The notes under the pieces are model-generated. The model ran no database searches. It saw only the letters and a list, made by a program, of their open reading frames with translations, and had not been told where the DNA came from. Of a stretch of 64,000 bases of DNA, positions 21,661 through 33,114 are shown piece after piece. Origin of the DNA: Clusia tigrina. Lineage: Eukaryota > Arthropoda > Insecta > Diptera > Clusiidae. The number at the start of each line of letters is the position of its first letter. Position 1 is the stretch's first letter. Location of the stretch: the NCBI GenBank assembly GCA_920105625.2, contig OV050032.1, positions 133,963,897-134,027,896 of the forward strand, read 5' to 3'. A program made the position numbers and the translations under genes.

Positions 21661-22626
21661 ACATATTCCAGTCAGCACACCGAACAATTCCACGCCAATC
21701 AACACCATACCAGAGGCATTAAATGTGCATTTGCCTAAAGTCACCTTTCCAGTTTTTGATGGTACCTATTCAACGTGGATACCATTTCGCGATCTGTATG
21801 TTAAGATGATACATACTCAACCAATAAGCAACACAAAAACTATTTTACTTGGTTGCCAAAGTAGCCGGAGAAGCTAAAGCACTCATCGGTCACGTGCCTG
21901 CATGCGAGGAAAACAATGACGCAGATGGCAATTCTTCTGCGATAGGTTTAACAATAAACATTGGTTAAAACTATCTATAACAAGATGCTCAATTTAAATA
22001 ATGCTAGCAGTGAAATAGCCTCGACGCTTAAAACACTACACGATGCAGCCAAGGAATACATTTACGCGCTAAAAAGCCAAGGAGTTGTAGATAGCTTCCA
22101 CACAATTTTGAAGTATGTTTTATAGCAGAAGTTAGATAAAACGTTAAAATACGAGTATGAACTGACGCTAGATCAGCCTCAGGAGCTCCAACCCATTGAC
22201 AGCCTGTTGAAATACTTAGAAAAGCGTTTTCAATCATGTGTGGACCGAGAACCACAACACAAAATTAACAACAATAAACCTACAAACGTGAAGTATCATT
22301 CAACGCTATTCTCAACAACCAAGGCCGCAACGGGCTGTCTCGTACTCAAAGGCAATCACCAACTTTTTGCATGCGCACAATTCTTGGCAAAAATGCCGCA
22401 TCAGCGTTTTGATATAATTAAACAACATAAACTATGTGCGAACTGTATGAAAAATGGTCATACGTCTTGTTCAATAAGAGGATGCACCAAATGCCACAAG
22501 AAGCACAACTCATTAGAGGAATTTGGCCAAAAGCTAGCTAAGGGCCCATCCAGTAACTCGAGTCAATCCAGTCAAGGGTCATCTCAGGCACTCACAACAT
22601 CCGTAAGCGAGCCTACTGTGTCATAG
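21653..22626 (+). pseudogene. BEL-1 gag
   Basis: The first frame (21653-21877) contains LPKVTFPVFDGTYSTWIPFR, the Pao-type Gag signature P-x-F-D-G-x-x-x-x-W-x-x-F. A damaged middle part follows (about 21878-22206). The last frame (22207-22626, 139 residues) carries LLKYLEKRFQ-like residues and the nucleocapsid cysteines LCANCMKNGH-x4-C and GCTKCHKKHN, the paired zinc-binding arrangement of Pao Gag. The true N-terminus is absent. It would have been the structural particle protein of the element. Confidence 0.82.
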
Positions 22627-22702
22627 AAAAACCAATCACCACATCATTACATGTGCTGCTGAGGACTGTTGTCTTAAAACTGAATTTCAATGCCGTGCAA
22701 TT

Positions 22703-23062
22703 TTGGACGGCGGATCGCAGACAAACGACATAACGGACAGGTTAGCAAAGAAGCTCGGTTTACCAACGCAATACAATCCGCAGTACTTTAATGGAGTTGG
22801 GGAAATTCAAATTGGAATTGCTTGTAGTGTGGTAAAATCTTATTGGGAACCGGACTCCCAATATTGCAAAACCAGTTGCGGATGGGCTCTTGCTGGACAC
22901 ATCACAATTCCATCAACAGTTGAGACTACGTTCTGCCGTATTGGAATTACGAATGAGGATGAATCATTAACCCAAAAACTCGAAATAGAAACAACTTGCG
23001 AAGCATTTTTCAATCTGAGTGCCGAGCAGCGAACGGACAGTTCGTTGTGTGACTGCCTTTGA
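22703..23062 (+). pseudogene. BEL-1 aspartic protease
   Basis: LDGGSQTNDITDRLAKKLGL corresponds to the Pao protease active site (normally Leu-Asp-Ser-Gly-Ser-Gln). The serine after the catalytic Asp is replaced by Gly, so activity is doubtful. The C-terminal part of this 119-residue frame reads into the linker before RT, with a shortened middle. A frame change at about 23060 separates it from RT. Confidence 0.75.
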
Positions 23063-23823
23063 CTGATAACGCAAGCCCTCTTGGAGACTGGAAGGCTATC
23101 GCGTTACAACGCTTTTACACCGTAGAACGTAAATTTCAAAGGAACCCCGTCATCAAAATGCAGTATACGGCCTTCATGCAGGAAAACTTGCGGCTAGGTC
23201 ACATGGAAGAAGTTAGAGGAAACATAGACCAACCCCACTACTTCTTACCTCACTATTGCGTTCTAAAGCCAGACAGCACCACCATAAAGGTGTGAGTCAT
23301 TTTCGACGCATCAATGAAGACTTCAACAAATGTATAATTGAACAATGTGCTACTAACAGGTCTAAAACTTCAAGAAGACTTATTTGCGATTCTTTTGAGA
23401 TTTCGAGTATGCAGATATGTTTTCAGAGCAGATATCGAAAAAATGTACCGATAAATCGTAGTGAACGAAGCTGACCGAAAGCATCAACTAATCTTGTGGA
23501 GAAATACGCCTAGCAAACCTCCGAAAAGTTATCAATTAAACACATTGACTTATTGAGTCACATCGGCATCGTATTTGGCGATAAAATGTCTACGCCTATT
23601 AGCCAAGGAACGTAGCATACAATATCCGCACGACTCCAGAGGCTTACAACGAGATTTTTATGTGGATGACGTTATGAGTGGAGCCGATACGTTAGCAGAA
23701 GCCTTGCTCGTACAGGAGGAATTGAACTCTCTCACCAAGTCAGCAGGTTTTAAGTTAAGGAAGTGGTGTGCACAACATCAACGCAGAGGATCGAGCAATT
23801 CAATTGAATTTTTACAACGATAA
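23059..23823 (+). pseudogene. BEL-1 reverse transcriptase
   Basis: Three pieces are seen. 23059-23295 covers the fingers (FQRNPVIKMQYTAFMQE, then HYFLPHYCVLKP). After a TGA at 23293-23295 the same frame continues with VIFDASMKTSTN, the motif A region. 23575-23823 holds DFYVDDVMSGADTLAEA, the YVDD catalytic motif of Pao RT, followed by LRKW. The stretch between about 23340 and 23575 is scrambled by frameshifts. RNase H (about 23830-24200) cannot be read with confidence. Confidence 0.82.
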
Positions 23824-24209
23824 TCTTACCAGCACAAATTTGGTTAACCATGGCAACCTGTGACTGATTACTTCCTAATAAAGACCAAATGGAGCACAAC
23901 AGCAAAAATAACGAAACGCCAAGTACTGTCGGACATCGTGGAGAAGACATAGGTATGTCTTACTACGTCACAGATTCCGTCGCTAACCCCAATGATTGAC
24001 CATCGAAATTCATGGACATATCTTCAACGAGTCACCGCATATGCATTTCTATTCATTAAAAATTGTCGCAATGTGCCAATTAAAAATCTATCGACTTCGA
24101 CGCAGAAGAAATTAAAGGTGCTACTCAGACTATAATCAAGGACCTGTAGAGGGAAGCATTTAATCCCGAATATAAACTTCTTAAGCACATCAAACCAGTT
24201 GGAAGGGGA

Positions 24210-24748
24210 ATGGGTGATCTTACAGTTTTTCTGGATAAAGACGACATTATGCGGGTAGGCGGACGAGTAGCCCTACCAAATGAAGCAATATACCAAGCCC
24301 TATCGCCATATTGGAGTGATATCAATAAAATATTAATGACACACATCCACATTGATAACAAGCATGTTGGCCCAGCCGGTGTAATAGCAGCGACACGGGA
24401 AGCTTATTGGTATGTTATTGCGAAAACAATGGCCAGATCAATCGTGAAAAACTGTATATTTTGCGTTAAAGCTATGCCGAAACTATTGCTGCAACTCATG
24501 GGATAGTTAGTTACCTGAATTACGGGTTCAACCAAATAAACCTTTCATTCACGCTGGAGTCGATTTTTGTTGGCCATTTAAATTTCATTATAATCAACGG
24601 GAAAATACGCTACAAATGGAAGACCATGCGTCATAATTTACAGCCTGATACAATGGTATTAATGAAGGAGGATAACTTTCCAGTTATTAAATGGAGGCTT
24701 GGTCGAGTAACTCAAACATTTCCTGGTGCTGACGGCCTAGTGCGATAG
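24210..24748 (+). pseudogene. BEL-1 integrase, catalytic core largely deleted
   Basis: The 24210-24506 frame carries MRVGGRVALP, the Pao pre-integrase block, then the HHCC-like zinc module: THIHIDNKHVG, then KNCIFCVKA. Just after it a GVDF remnant of the first catalytic Asp region is visible. The rest of the DDE core is missing, and the sequence jumps to the C-terminal DUF5641-type domain, VLMKEDNFPVIKWRLGRV with PGADGLVR, ending at 24748. The second Asp and the Glu are absent, so this integrase cannot be active. Confidence 0.8.
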
Positions 24749-24923
24749 GTAAAATTCGAACTTCAACAGGCCTCACCAGAAGAGGCGTCCATTTACTCGC
24801 GCCATTACCCATGTCTACCAAATGTAATCCAGTATAAGAACTTGATACGCAGCCAGCTCCAGTAGAAGAAATGACAAGTATCAACGCATCAGAAATCATA
24901 CACTAGTTAAGCGAAGACGATCT

Positions 24924-26037
24924 GTGTCACCCTCGTCAGTATTGTTGCTATGCATATGCTTTCTAATTGCTCTAGGAGCAGGGGATGACCCCATTACCAA
25001 GGTGCCTTTTGGAAGCCAAACAGGACTTTATTTCGAAAAAATGGGTCTGACTTACTTAACAACAACAGATTGGAATATAGTTGTGTATTACAATGTGTCC
25101 CAATACTGGCTTGAGCGTAAAACCATAGTACAAGGAATAACAGCAATGTAGCGAGCGTGTTCACATATCCAAAACGGTACAAATAATTGTGAGCAAACTG
25201 TGTACCAGTTCCGTACTATATGGCAGCTAATCCAACAAGATGATGAGTACTTACAGTACGACGAACAAATCCATCGTCAACGACCATGCAATTGTTGGAA
25301 GCTTGTCTAATGCGTTGTTTGGAATTTTTGACTCCAACTATGCTAAAGGAATGTCTGATACAATAAACGGCATATCCCGCAATGAAGAACATCTTCTGCA
25401 CCTAATTCGAAACCAAACTTCGGTAATTGACTCCACTAGCAATATTTTAAAGAAATCCGACGATCAAATTCATTAACTACAAACGCAAATAAAATATTTA
25501 TATAACCAGCAGGACCACTTCACAAGGTCAGCATCCCAACATGCAATATCTGAAATGTTTAATGCGATGTCTGCTCGAGTACTTATGGCTATGCAGGACT
25601 GCCAATGAAATCAAGAGGTCCTTTTAGATGTGCTGACGGACACAGTTCACGGGCAGCTCAATCCTCTTCTGCTGTATCCATCTCAGCTGCTACAGCAACT
25701 GACAGCTATAAAAAACCATCTCGCACCAACGTTACAAGTTCCCAGCAAAAATACCATTGAAATACTTAAACTCATCTCTGAGGAAGGAAGCATCACGTCA
25801 GCTGAGATGATTGCGCGTCTTAAGTTACCATTGACTAATCAAGAACTATTCAAATTATTACGTGTGAGTCGACTACCTATGTTGGAAAGCACTGGAATTT
25901 TCATTTTGGAAGGGACAATCGAGTATATAGTCACTATTGTACATCGAGACAAATATTATTCAATAATCAGCAGGAGAATTTTTCAGGTGCGGTCCCCAAA
26001 GTTCATAATATGGGAGGGAGGCGCATCCTTCATCTGA
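24924..26037 (+). pseudogene. BEL-1 env, baculovirus-F-like, broken
   Basis: The first frame (24924-25151) starts with a signal-peptide-like hydrophobic segment (SVLLLCICFLIALGAG, residues 4-19). The second (25240-25476) contains AIVGSLSNALFGIFDSNYA, the G-x3-x-L-F-G-x-x-D block of F-type fusion proteins, then a heptad-rich stretch with RNEEHLLHLIRNQTSVI. The third (25630-26037) matches the middle ectodomain (LLLYPSQLLQQL, then LLRVSRLPML). At least three frame breaks or stops separate these. The C-terminus runs into dispersed repeat, so no membrane anchor is present. Confidence 0.72.
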
Positions 26038-26560
26038 TCCACCTCGAATCTTGTATATGGCTTTCTAGGGTCCATATACGTACTAATGTATAATTTCGTC
26101 CACAAAATTTGTTGTAAATAGCTTTATAATCTCCACATGTTCCTTCCCGTAAAATTTCGTCCATAAATTTCTACCAGATTTTAAGTTATGAAAATTTCTT
26201 AATAGTGGGCGTGGCAGTCAATATGTACCGCCCACTTCTTTCATAGTGTTTGGTGGGACTGACATCTCCATAAGTGCCAAATTGCGTCACTATTCCATAA
26301 ATTGGACCGAACTTGTAGACTTTTTAAAAAAGGTGACAAAAGTTCCTTATAAGGGAGGTAGGCGTTTTCTTTCTCCAAATCGGCCCATATAGCAATCTGG
26401 TTCTGTATCTTTGTCCAGACTATACTTTTCAATATTTCATTAAACTTTAAAGGTGTAGAATAAAATTGGCCACAGACGGACGGACGGACGGACGTACAGA
26501 CGGACAAATGGACGGACAAAATAAAAATTGCTTAGAAAGTGATTCTCATATCTGTATATA
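25988..26560 (+). repeat. Dispersed repeat right of BEL-1 with GACG array
   Basis: GTCCCCAAAGTT, CATCCTTCATCTGATCCAC and GTGGGCGTGGC match the repeat left of BEL-1. A GACGGACGGACGGACG simple array follows at about 26471-26520, as is common in fly dispersed repeats. Confidence 0.65.
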
Positions 26561-27017
26561 TATGTCCATACCTACCACGCCTCCTTCTTGAAATTGCAAC
26601 CACTCTCAAAAGCACAAAATTTGTATGCCCTATTTAACTTTTTTAAAGGTAAATGGTATAATTATAAGAGAAATGAAAATGCATGTATACGAGTATACTA
26701 CAGTTGCTTTAAATCATCGGTTTGGGAACTCATTACTTCTAACGGTAAACTGAATGCAAGAGAGTGATAACTTCTGGACAAAATAGGAGAATTGTGAATA
26801 CGTCGCTGCTTTGGCTTTTGTATTTTGTTATGTTAATCAATGCAAGATCACATGCAAAAAGAAAGTGTAGAAACTTTGATTTTTTCATTATTTAAACAAA
26901 TCCAATATATATAAAGTAAACGAAATTTTACAGTATAAAGATATATTAATTAATGTATGTATTAGTTTAGATCCGTAGTTTCGGTTTTGGTGAGACAATT
27001 TTTTGAAATTCAAAGTT
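26561..27017. other. AT-rich spacer, no gene seen
   Basis: No supported coding frame, RNA gene or recognised repeat. Confidence 0.5.
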
Positions 27018-27456
27018 TGTATCAAATGCAACCATGCGTTTGAGTTTTCGCACATAGCGAAAATAGATTCAGCGAGTATTTTAAAGTTTAGTTCGTTTCT
27101 GACGATGGAGTTGTGCGGTTGTGCCAATGGGGCAGTGCGTGAGAGCACAAGGAGCAGTGCGGTGCAATCTGTGTGCAGGGAGCTGAGCCAGGAGAGAGTG
27201 CAATCTATGTGCATGGAGCTGAGCCAGGAGAGCGGTGCAGAGGGGATCTTAGAGCAGGAGCCTATACAGAGCCTATACACAGGAGCAAGTAGAGCGGCGC
27301 CACAGGTATTCGAGAGCATAGTCACGTTCAGATTATATACACTGACAATATTTATGTTCACATTGCATTATACATTATATATATACATAAACGTACCTAT
27401 TTACACATACATATGCAGGTCCGTTCATGCATATGAGAGCAATTGAGCTAAACGCG
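27018..27456 (+). mobile_element. LTR-like copy matching the 3' LTR of BEL-2
   Basis: It begins TGTATCAAATGCAACCATG and is nearly identical to 60371-60807, where the same start directly follows a purine-rich tract after BEL-2 integrase. It is therefore probably a solo or partial BEL LTR. Similarity to the other copy ends at GAGCTAAACGCG. An internal unit around GGAGCTGAGCCAGGAGAG is repeated twice. The frame across it is not considered a gene. Confidence 0.72.
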
Positions 27457-27520
27457 AGTTACGTACTTAGCCTGGCACTACACACAAAAATAATATTGGA
27501 TCCTCAACCTGAAATTGTAT

Positions 27521-27720
27521 AGGGCGTCCAAAAGGTGCCGGTCTATTTCAATTCAAGAAGGTCACTAACTATTCAAAATGAATCAGTCAACTTCCAAACT
27601 TATTAGGATACAGGCGTCCGAAGGATGCCGATTTATTCCTTTCAAGTAGGTTGTTAACTTGTTCGAGCTGAACTGAGTTCTATCAAGTTTCAAGGTGTAG
27701 GGCGTCCAAAGGATGCCGAT
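27521..27720 (+). repeat. Three 88-bp repeats with GGCGTCC/GGATGCC hairpins
   Basis: GGCGTCC followed closely by GGATGCC (or GGTGCC) recurs at about 27522, 27610 and 27698. Each pair can form a short stem with a loop of two to four bases, and the surrounding sequence is partly conserved. Confidence 0.6.
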
Positions 27721-27879
27721 CTACTCCAAGATAAAGGAAAGACTGCTTAGTTTCAGTGTAGTGTACCAAGTGTAGTTTATTATACATATCAAGTATTTTT
27801 ATACTTAAAATGTGCTGTGTAAGCTTATATCTAGGTGTACTATAAGCTTATATCAATTAGTATATGTTCTACAAATATA

Positions 27880-28310
27880 TTAAGTATATGTATCTACAAG
27901 GTTTGTTTACCTTATGTTTAAATATATACTCTAAATACATTGTGTGTGTGTGCTTACAGAGTTCGATTACCTTATGTCTATGTAATAATGAAATATATAT
28001 TCTAAATACATTGTGTGTGTGTGCTTACAGAGTTTGTTACCTTATGTCTATGTAATAATGAAATATATATTCTAAATACATTGTGTGTGTGTGCTTACAG
28101 AGTTCGATTACCTTATGTCTATGTAATAATGAAATATATATTCTAAATACATTGTGTGTGTGTGCTTACAGAGTTTGTTACCTTATGTCTATGTAATAAT
28201 GAAATATATATTCTAAATACATTGTGTGTGTGTGCTTACAGAGTTTGTTTACCTTATGTCTATGTAATAATGAAATATATATTCTAAATACATTGTGTGT
28301 GTGTGCTTAA
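27880..28310 (+). repeat. Six tandem 70-71-bp repeats
   Basis: Units with GCTTACAGAGTTTG, CCTTATGTCTATG, AATAATGAAATATATA and a TGTGTGTGTG tract recur with starts at about 27952, 28023, 28093, 28164, 28234 and 28303. The copies are nearly identical, which suggests recent expansion. The array stands between the LTR-like copy and the minus-strand errantivirus 1. Confidence 0.9.
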
Positions 28311-28455
28311 ATGTGGTCATTGATATCGTCGCTGCCTGCTGCTTGCAGTTATGCAGTCGTTGCATTTTTGGACCTGTTGAACCTGCTAGTATATTATGTG
28401 GTTGGGTTGCTCGGTTATTTATGCTGCTGTCGCAATTCTGGAATCGTTGAACTTC

Positions 28456-30062
28456 TTAGTGTTTATGTGGTTGGGTTTTAGGTGGTTTAGGTGGTGGTGG
28501 TGATGAGGGTGTAGTGATCGTTGACACCATAGAGTAGAGCGAAGCCCAGAGAGAGTACTCGATGGCTGGAGGGATCGTAGGTAATGGTTCCGGTATGTAT
28601 TTGATTGTGGTTGTTTTGTATATACCTAGAATGAGAGTGATTAGTGATATGATTCCCAAAACAATTAACGCAGTGGTTGTGAAAGTGGCTCTAATGTTGC
28701 TTTCGTATTGTAGTACTGCTATGGATGCGTTGTGTTTAAAGTTGAATTCTTGTAGTTTTGGTAGGCTTATTGATGATGAGATTGATAAGGTTTGGACTTC
28801 TAACTTTAGTGAAAGTATTAGTTGGACTTCATCCCAGAATATTTCATGAGTGTCTGCGTAGATGATGCCATTTATGTCCACTGTGCAATGATTGTATGTA
28901 ACCATTATGGTGCCTTCTACTAGTATGTTGCTTGAGTTACTGCAATTATACTTAATTAGTGTTTGAGGTATATTAATTAATAATATGAGATTCTCTCTAG
29001 GTTGATATATTGTGGGTTTCGTTTCAATGTCGTCTAAATTACAGCTAGGTGTTTTGTTGTTAAATATTGCGCCAATGCAGGTTGAGTCTTCTGTCGCGAT
29101 TTCGTTGTTTGGGTTTTTACAATAATAAGTGTTTTCTATTGATTTGCATGCTTCGTCGAAGAACTGAATTTTCTTATCATTATATGATACATATGGTTTG
29201 GTTATTATTTGTTTTGTGTTATTTATAGGTAGTGGAATGATATTATAAAATTTACAATCATAGTTTTCGATTTGGGGTATTTTAATATTAAAAATTATAT
29301 TTGAATTATTGTAATAAGCTTGTAAGTCTAGTATATTGTACATGTGTTCATCAGATACTATGTTAATGTTTTCTTCCGTTAACAACTTCCGTATTTCTTT
29401 AATTTCTTCTTGGTTCAGAACTAAGTTGGAAATTATGTTTAATTTGGCTAAAATAATTGCTTGTGAAATGTCTTTAAGGTGGTTATTGAGGGTGTCTATA
29501 TTGAAGTTAATTTGGTTTATATATTGAATTTCTTGTATAATGTTGTCTTCTTTGTGTATTGTGTTTGACAGTTCTTCTAAGTAGGAAATTATATGGTATT
29601 GTTCAAGGTTAATGTGGTTTGTTATATTTTTCATTCTATTTAACATTTGGTTATTTAATAGGTATTGTTGTATTGCAAAGTTGTTTGTAGTTGATTGGTC
29701 TGTTTGTAATTTTGTTATTTCTTCATTAAGGTTGTTGGCATCATTTGCGTCCATATTCCCTGTAATAAATTTAATTACTGTACCTAGTCCGTTTATTAGT
29801 CCGCGTTAATGTCTTTTGGTGGGTAATAATGAGAATAGTGTTTTGCTGAGGTCATTGATCTTTTGGTTTGATATTTTTAATAAAGTTTTCAGGGATGTAT
29901 GAGGTTCAAATTCTTGTGAAATTTTTTGTAGATTATTTTCATATTCTGTTAGGTTGATGATATGTAATAGGTTAAAATAGTTGTGGATTATTTTGCATGG
30001 TCCGAGTTTAATTTGGATTAAATTTTGGTCATTTTCTAGTTTCTGTAGTCACGACGTGTAAT
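28456..30062 (-). pseudogene. env: Errantivirus 1 env
   Basis: The minus-strand frame from 29754 to 28456 (432 residues) plus its upstream extension is the envelope protein of a gypsy-type errantivirus. Upstream of the ATG, GLINGLGTVIKFITGNMD marks the fusion-peptide region of the F-like family, and heptad-rich sequence follows. Asn-x-Ser/Thr sites are frequent. Residues about 358-380 form a membrane anchor (ALIVLGIISLITLILGIYK), with a Pro-rich cytoplasmic tail (SSPPPPKPPKTQPHKH). An in-frame TAA at 29806-29808 falls right at the basic cleavage site, and receptor-side sequence continues upstream to about 30062, so the protein is split there. Part of the surface region is missing. Confidence 0.88.
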
Positions 30063-30438
30063 CTGAGATTTGGAATTATTTAAAAATTGTTTATTGTGCA
30101 TTTTGTTTTTATTTTAATTGTTTTTATTGTCTTATTATTTACATATTATTTTTTTATTAGGTGAGTTCGTGCAATTTCCGTTTATTTACTACCTGTGATA
30201 TTTTCTCACAATATGGTGTTTTTTACGTGAAATATTGTGATATGCCCTCACAATTTTTGATACACGACTCACTTTTATTAAATTATAAGGAAATTAGATT
30301 TTCCGCTCCCCATTTTTATTAAATAATTCAGATAGTTTTGTTTTCTTTTGTATTTGTATCGATGAAAAAATAATTTGTTTTATGTGACATGGAAATCTGG
30401 CTTTTTGAGGCACTAGGTTTCATGTTTAAATTGATTAT
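30063..30438. other. Non-coding DNA between env and repeat array of errantivirus 1
   Basis: AT-rich; contains short TCTCACAATA/TATTGTGA inverted segments near 30200-30240. No gene seen. Confidence 0.45.
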
Positions 30439-30709
30439 ACTGGAGTGCTCATATTCAGTGAGATCGCAGTGTGTTTTCTTACTGGAGTGCTCATATTCAG
30501 TGAGATCGCAGTGTGATATTTTGTTTGTTTATATTCATCGTTTTAGATTTGTGATGAAGGAAAATAATTAGTTTTATGTGACATAGAAATCTGGCTTTTT
30601 AAGGCACTAGATTTCATGATTAAATTTGTTATACTGGAGTGCTCATATTCAATGAGATCGCAGTGTGTTTTCTTACTGGAGTGCTCATATTCAGTGATAT
30701 CGCAGTGTG
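30439..30709. repeat. Paired 35-bp repeats at the pol-env junction, errantivirus 1
   Basis: The unit ACTGGAGTGCTCATATTCAG followed by TGAGATCGCAGTGTG starts at 30439, 30481, 30633 and 30675: two pairs 42 bp apart, the pairs 194 bp apart. The same layout is found in errantivirus 3 at 51453-51724. It lies between the end of integrase and env in both. Confidence 0.88.
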
Positions 30710-30769
30710 ATTTTTATGAGTTTATTCCGTTTCTTTTTTCTTTTGCTTATTTCATTTTTGTTGTTTTCT

Positions 30770-30935
30770 TAGTTTACTCTTATGGATTTTTTTTTATTGT
30801 TTTTAGTGATTATAGTTACTCTATTATTCTTTGAAACTTTGTGTTTTGAGAATCTTGGTGTTATTTTGTTTCTCCTAACTTTTTTCCTAAAGATTGTTTC
30901 ATTTTCTTTCCTATCTTCATGGGTATCTCTTGATA
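30770..30935 (-). pseudogene. Errantivirus 1 integrase C-terminal remnant
   Basis: Minus-strand reading gives RNKITPRFSKHKVSKNN, matching the integrase C-terminal tail of errantiviruses 2 and 3 (RNKITARFSKHK and RNKLTPRFSKHT). Upstream integrase is missing at this place. It fixes the pol-env junction of this copy. Confidence 0.78.
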
Positions 30936-31343
30936 CATTTAAGTTGTTTATTTTGGTATTGGTTTGTATATTACGTAAGATTGGCTTGGGTTTTGAACCT
31001 ATTTATAGTCTGGATTTGGATGTAATTGATTATTCAAAAATCTTCGCAGCTGCATTCTGTCCTGGAGAGACAAGTTAAATCTTTATACGACTGAATCCGT
31101 TGGTTATACAACGACCTTTTACCGGGATATGCATTTGGAGACTGTTCGTGATTACGTGGAGATTCGAGTAGTGGATTTCGCAAGAGGGGAACCGTTTGAA
31201 TTGACGGTATTCTACTGCCTATTGACTCATTTAGAGGATCACGACTGGAGCTTCTGGAATTAATACGATACTGTACGGAGGGTGCTGGCGTCCATGCCGA
31301 AGGCAGGAGCCACTGCAGAAAGCGAGATGTGGTTGGGGCGAAT
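30936..31343 (-). other. Unrecognised block fused to errantivirus 1
   Basis: This stretch lies between the integrase tail and the left arm of the inverted repeat. Together with the arm it makes a 186-residue open frame (31594-31034), but the part in this block (rich in Ser, Arg, Pro: SRSSSRDPLNESIGSRIPSI) matches nothing I recognise. The env part of the frame breaks off at 31344. It may be inserted DNA of other origin or a diverged env or LTR segment. Confidence 0.35.
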
Positions 31344-32318
31344 GCTTCTCCTACTGCATCGAGTATTTTTATATAGAGATTTGGCTGTAGCTGAATTGCC
31401 GGTGCCGTTTGTACGGCTTTACTACGATATGTAGTAAACATATATATAAATAAAAGAATAAGCAAAAATTGTCTGTTTTTATGTTTTGTTTTTACGTTTT
31501 GTTTTTGAATTTCTAATTTAGGTGGTTTTCTATCATATTCACATTTTTTGCAAGCGCCTTTAACTTTGGTTATTTTGTGTTTCATGTTAGGCAAATAGAA
31601 TTTGCGTTTCAGGTGGAGTAGAGTTTCGTTAATTCCCTTATGGTTGGAATGTTAATGGTGGCTATAGATTTCATGTTCTTGCTAGTCTTCTATTCTTATG
31701 TCTTTTAGTATATCTATACATCGTATTAGGCGAAATTTTTTACTGTCAGAGAAGTATTTAGAAAAGGTTGACTGTACAATATGGAAAATGCTGTCAGTTG
31801 TATGTATGGCAGTAAGTTTATTTGGGGCAATGAAAGTTTTTAAGATATCAACCATTGTATTTTCATTGAAGGTATTTCTTCGTATTGTTCTCCTTTGCTT
31901 GTTTTTAAATATAGTTTCCGTAGGTAATGGTGATCCTTTGTTGCTTTGTTCTAATATGATCTGTAAGTTGAAATCGTTTAAAGGTCTTTTTGAGATAGGT
32001 ATACCATCGTTCAAATTTTCATCACTGCTGTGAATGGTGGTGGTAGTTGTTTCATTTATGTTTAGTTCAAAATTTTCGACTTCAGTGGGACTGCTACTTT
32101 TAATACGGTTTAGTGCGTCGGCATTTGTGTTGCATTTGCTTTTCTTGTATATGGTTTCGTTCAGTGTATTAGCTGATATTTTTTTAATTGTTTTCGTTTT
32201 AGCGGTTATATGTCCAGAGATAGAGTTAGGTTTCATCTTTATTTTGTTTTTAGAATTGTTTGTTATTAGGGTGTTCTTGTCATTTTTGCTTTTAATATTG
32301 TTAGTGTATCTAACCCTA
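31344..32318 (-). repeat. Inverted repeat, left arm (errantivirus deletion derivative)
   Basis: The reverse complement of this 975-bp segment matches 33115-34096 with few differences, including a 6-7-bp indel near 32295. Read on the minus strand it carries the end of protease, then, after a deletion of most of RT, the RNase H end (NADAL), integrase N-terminal zinc region (CKKCEYDRKPPK) and, after a second deletion, an env signal peptide. Both arms share the same deletions, so the duplication came after them. Confidence 0.92.
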
Positions 32319-33114
32319 ACAGAAATATTTAACAGCCTAAGAATCCCAGACAGTTGAGCAATTCTATGACGAAATTCTAGACATCCAATCCACATTAATA
32401 AGTAATATACGTATGAAAGAAACTATCCAAGTCATACAAAGTTCAAAGAAAGATTTATTTGAAGACATGTGTCTAAACGTTTTCTTATCAGGTTTAAGAG
32501 AACCTTTAGGTGGAATCATCAGAGCAATGCGCCCAACAGACATATGTACTGCTCTAACTTACTATAAAAAAGAACGACAATTTTCACCAAACACACCCTA
32601 CGGATATAATAACTACCCCTACCCCGAACCACAAATCAGGCAAAACCAAAATCCTCATACCAAATGCAAAGATTTCAAGTATCCCATCCAATGTTTAATA
32701 GGCAATATCAACCAAGACAGAATACAAGACAGAACTTTACACCCTATCAGTCAACACAAAGTCACTTCAACAGACACCAAAACAACAAGGTAGAAGACAT
32801 CAACATTATGGAAACACAACAACCAATAAACGAAATAAATAAACATGGAAACACTCTTCCATACATAGATATCTCATCCCCATATGGTAGACCACTTCGG
32901 GTTTTAATAGACACAGGTGCATCTAGTTCATTCATCAACCCTAAATACATAACTGAGCATGAACAACAACAATGCGAAGAAACTACTATATCTACAGTCT
33001 CTAAAAAGTATAAACTTAATAAATCAGTCACTTTACCAATTTTCACGAAATTCAACCAATCTGGTTCATTTAACTTTCTTCTTTTTAAATTCCACAATTA
33101 TTTCGATGGACTCC
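32319..33114 (+). pseudogene. Inverted-repeat spacer: errantivirus gag C-part and protease
   Basis: Read on the plus strand, the 796-bp spacer starts with a fragment of the gag N-terminus (NSLRIPD), jumps by deletion to a later gag segment (FYDEILDIQSTLISN), and continues in 32413-32793 with DLFEDMCLNVFLSGLREPL and an Asn/Gln/Tyr-rich tail. The frame then changes (32664 onward) to protease, with PYGRPLRVLIDTGASSSFIN carrying an intact Asp-Thr-Gly-Ala and FDGLLGLDTL near its end. The same open frame runs through the right arm to 33758. Confidence 0.85.

Larger units (their letters stand above)
21653..26037 (+). mobile_element. BEL/Pao retroelement 1 with env, decayed
   Basis: Gag, protease, RT, integrase and an F-like env follow in order on the plus strand, all with stops or frameshifts, and the start of gag is missing. 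The order and motifs match BEL/Pao elements of the env-bearing kind. It is flanked on both sides by the same dispersed repeat rather than by recognisable LTRs. Confidence 0.88.

Noticed and set aside
21513..25990. Direct repeats around BEL-1 read as its LTRs
   Set aside because: A related copy at 63 kb has no BEL sequence beside it, gag lacks its start next to the left copy, and no PBS or PPT borders them.
26241..26519. Minus-strand frame with SVRPSV-like repeats
   Set aside because: It comes from the GACG simple array inside a dispersed non-coding repeat.
27952..28310. CRISPR-like regular repeats
   Set aside because: Units are contiguous with no unique spacers, and the genome is animal.
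31698..32357. Plus-strand hydrophobic frames, with copies at 33098-33742 on the minus strand
   Set aside because: They are antisense readings of the retroelement coding sequence in the inverted repeat.
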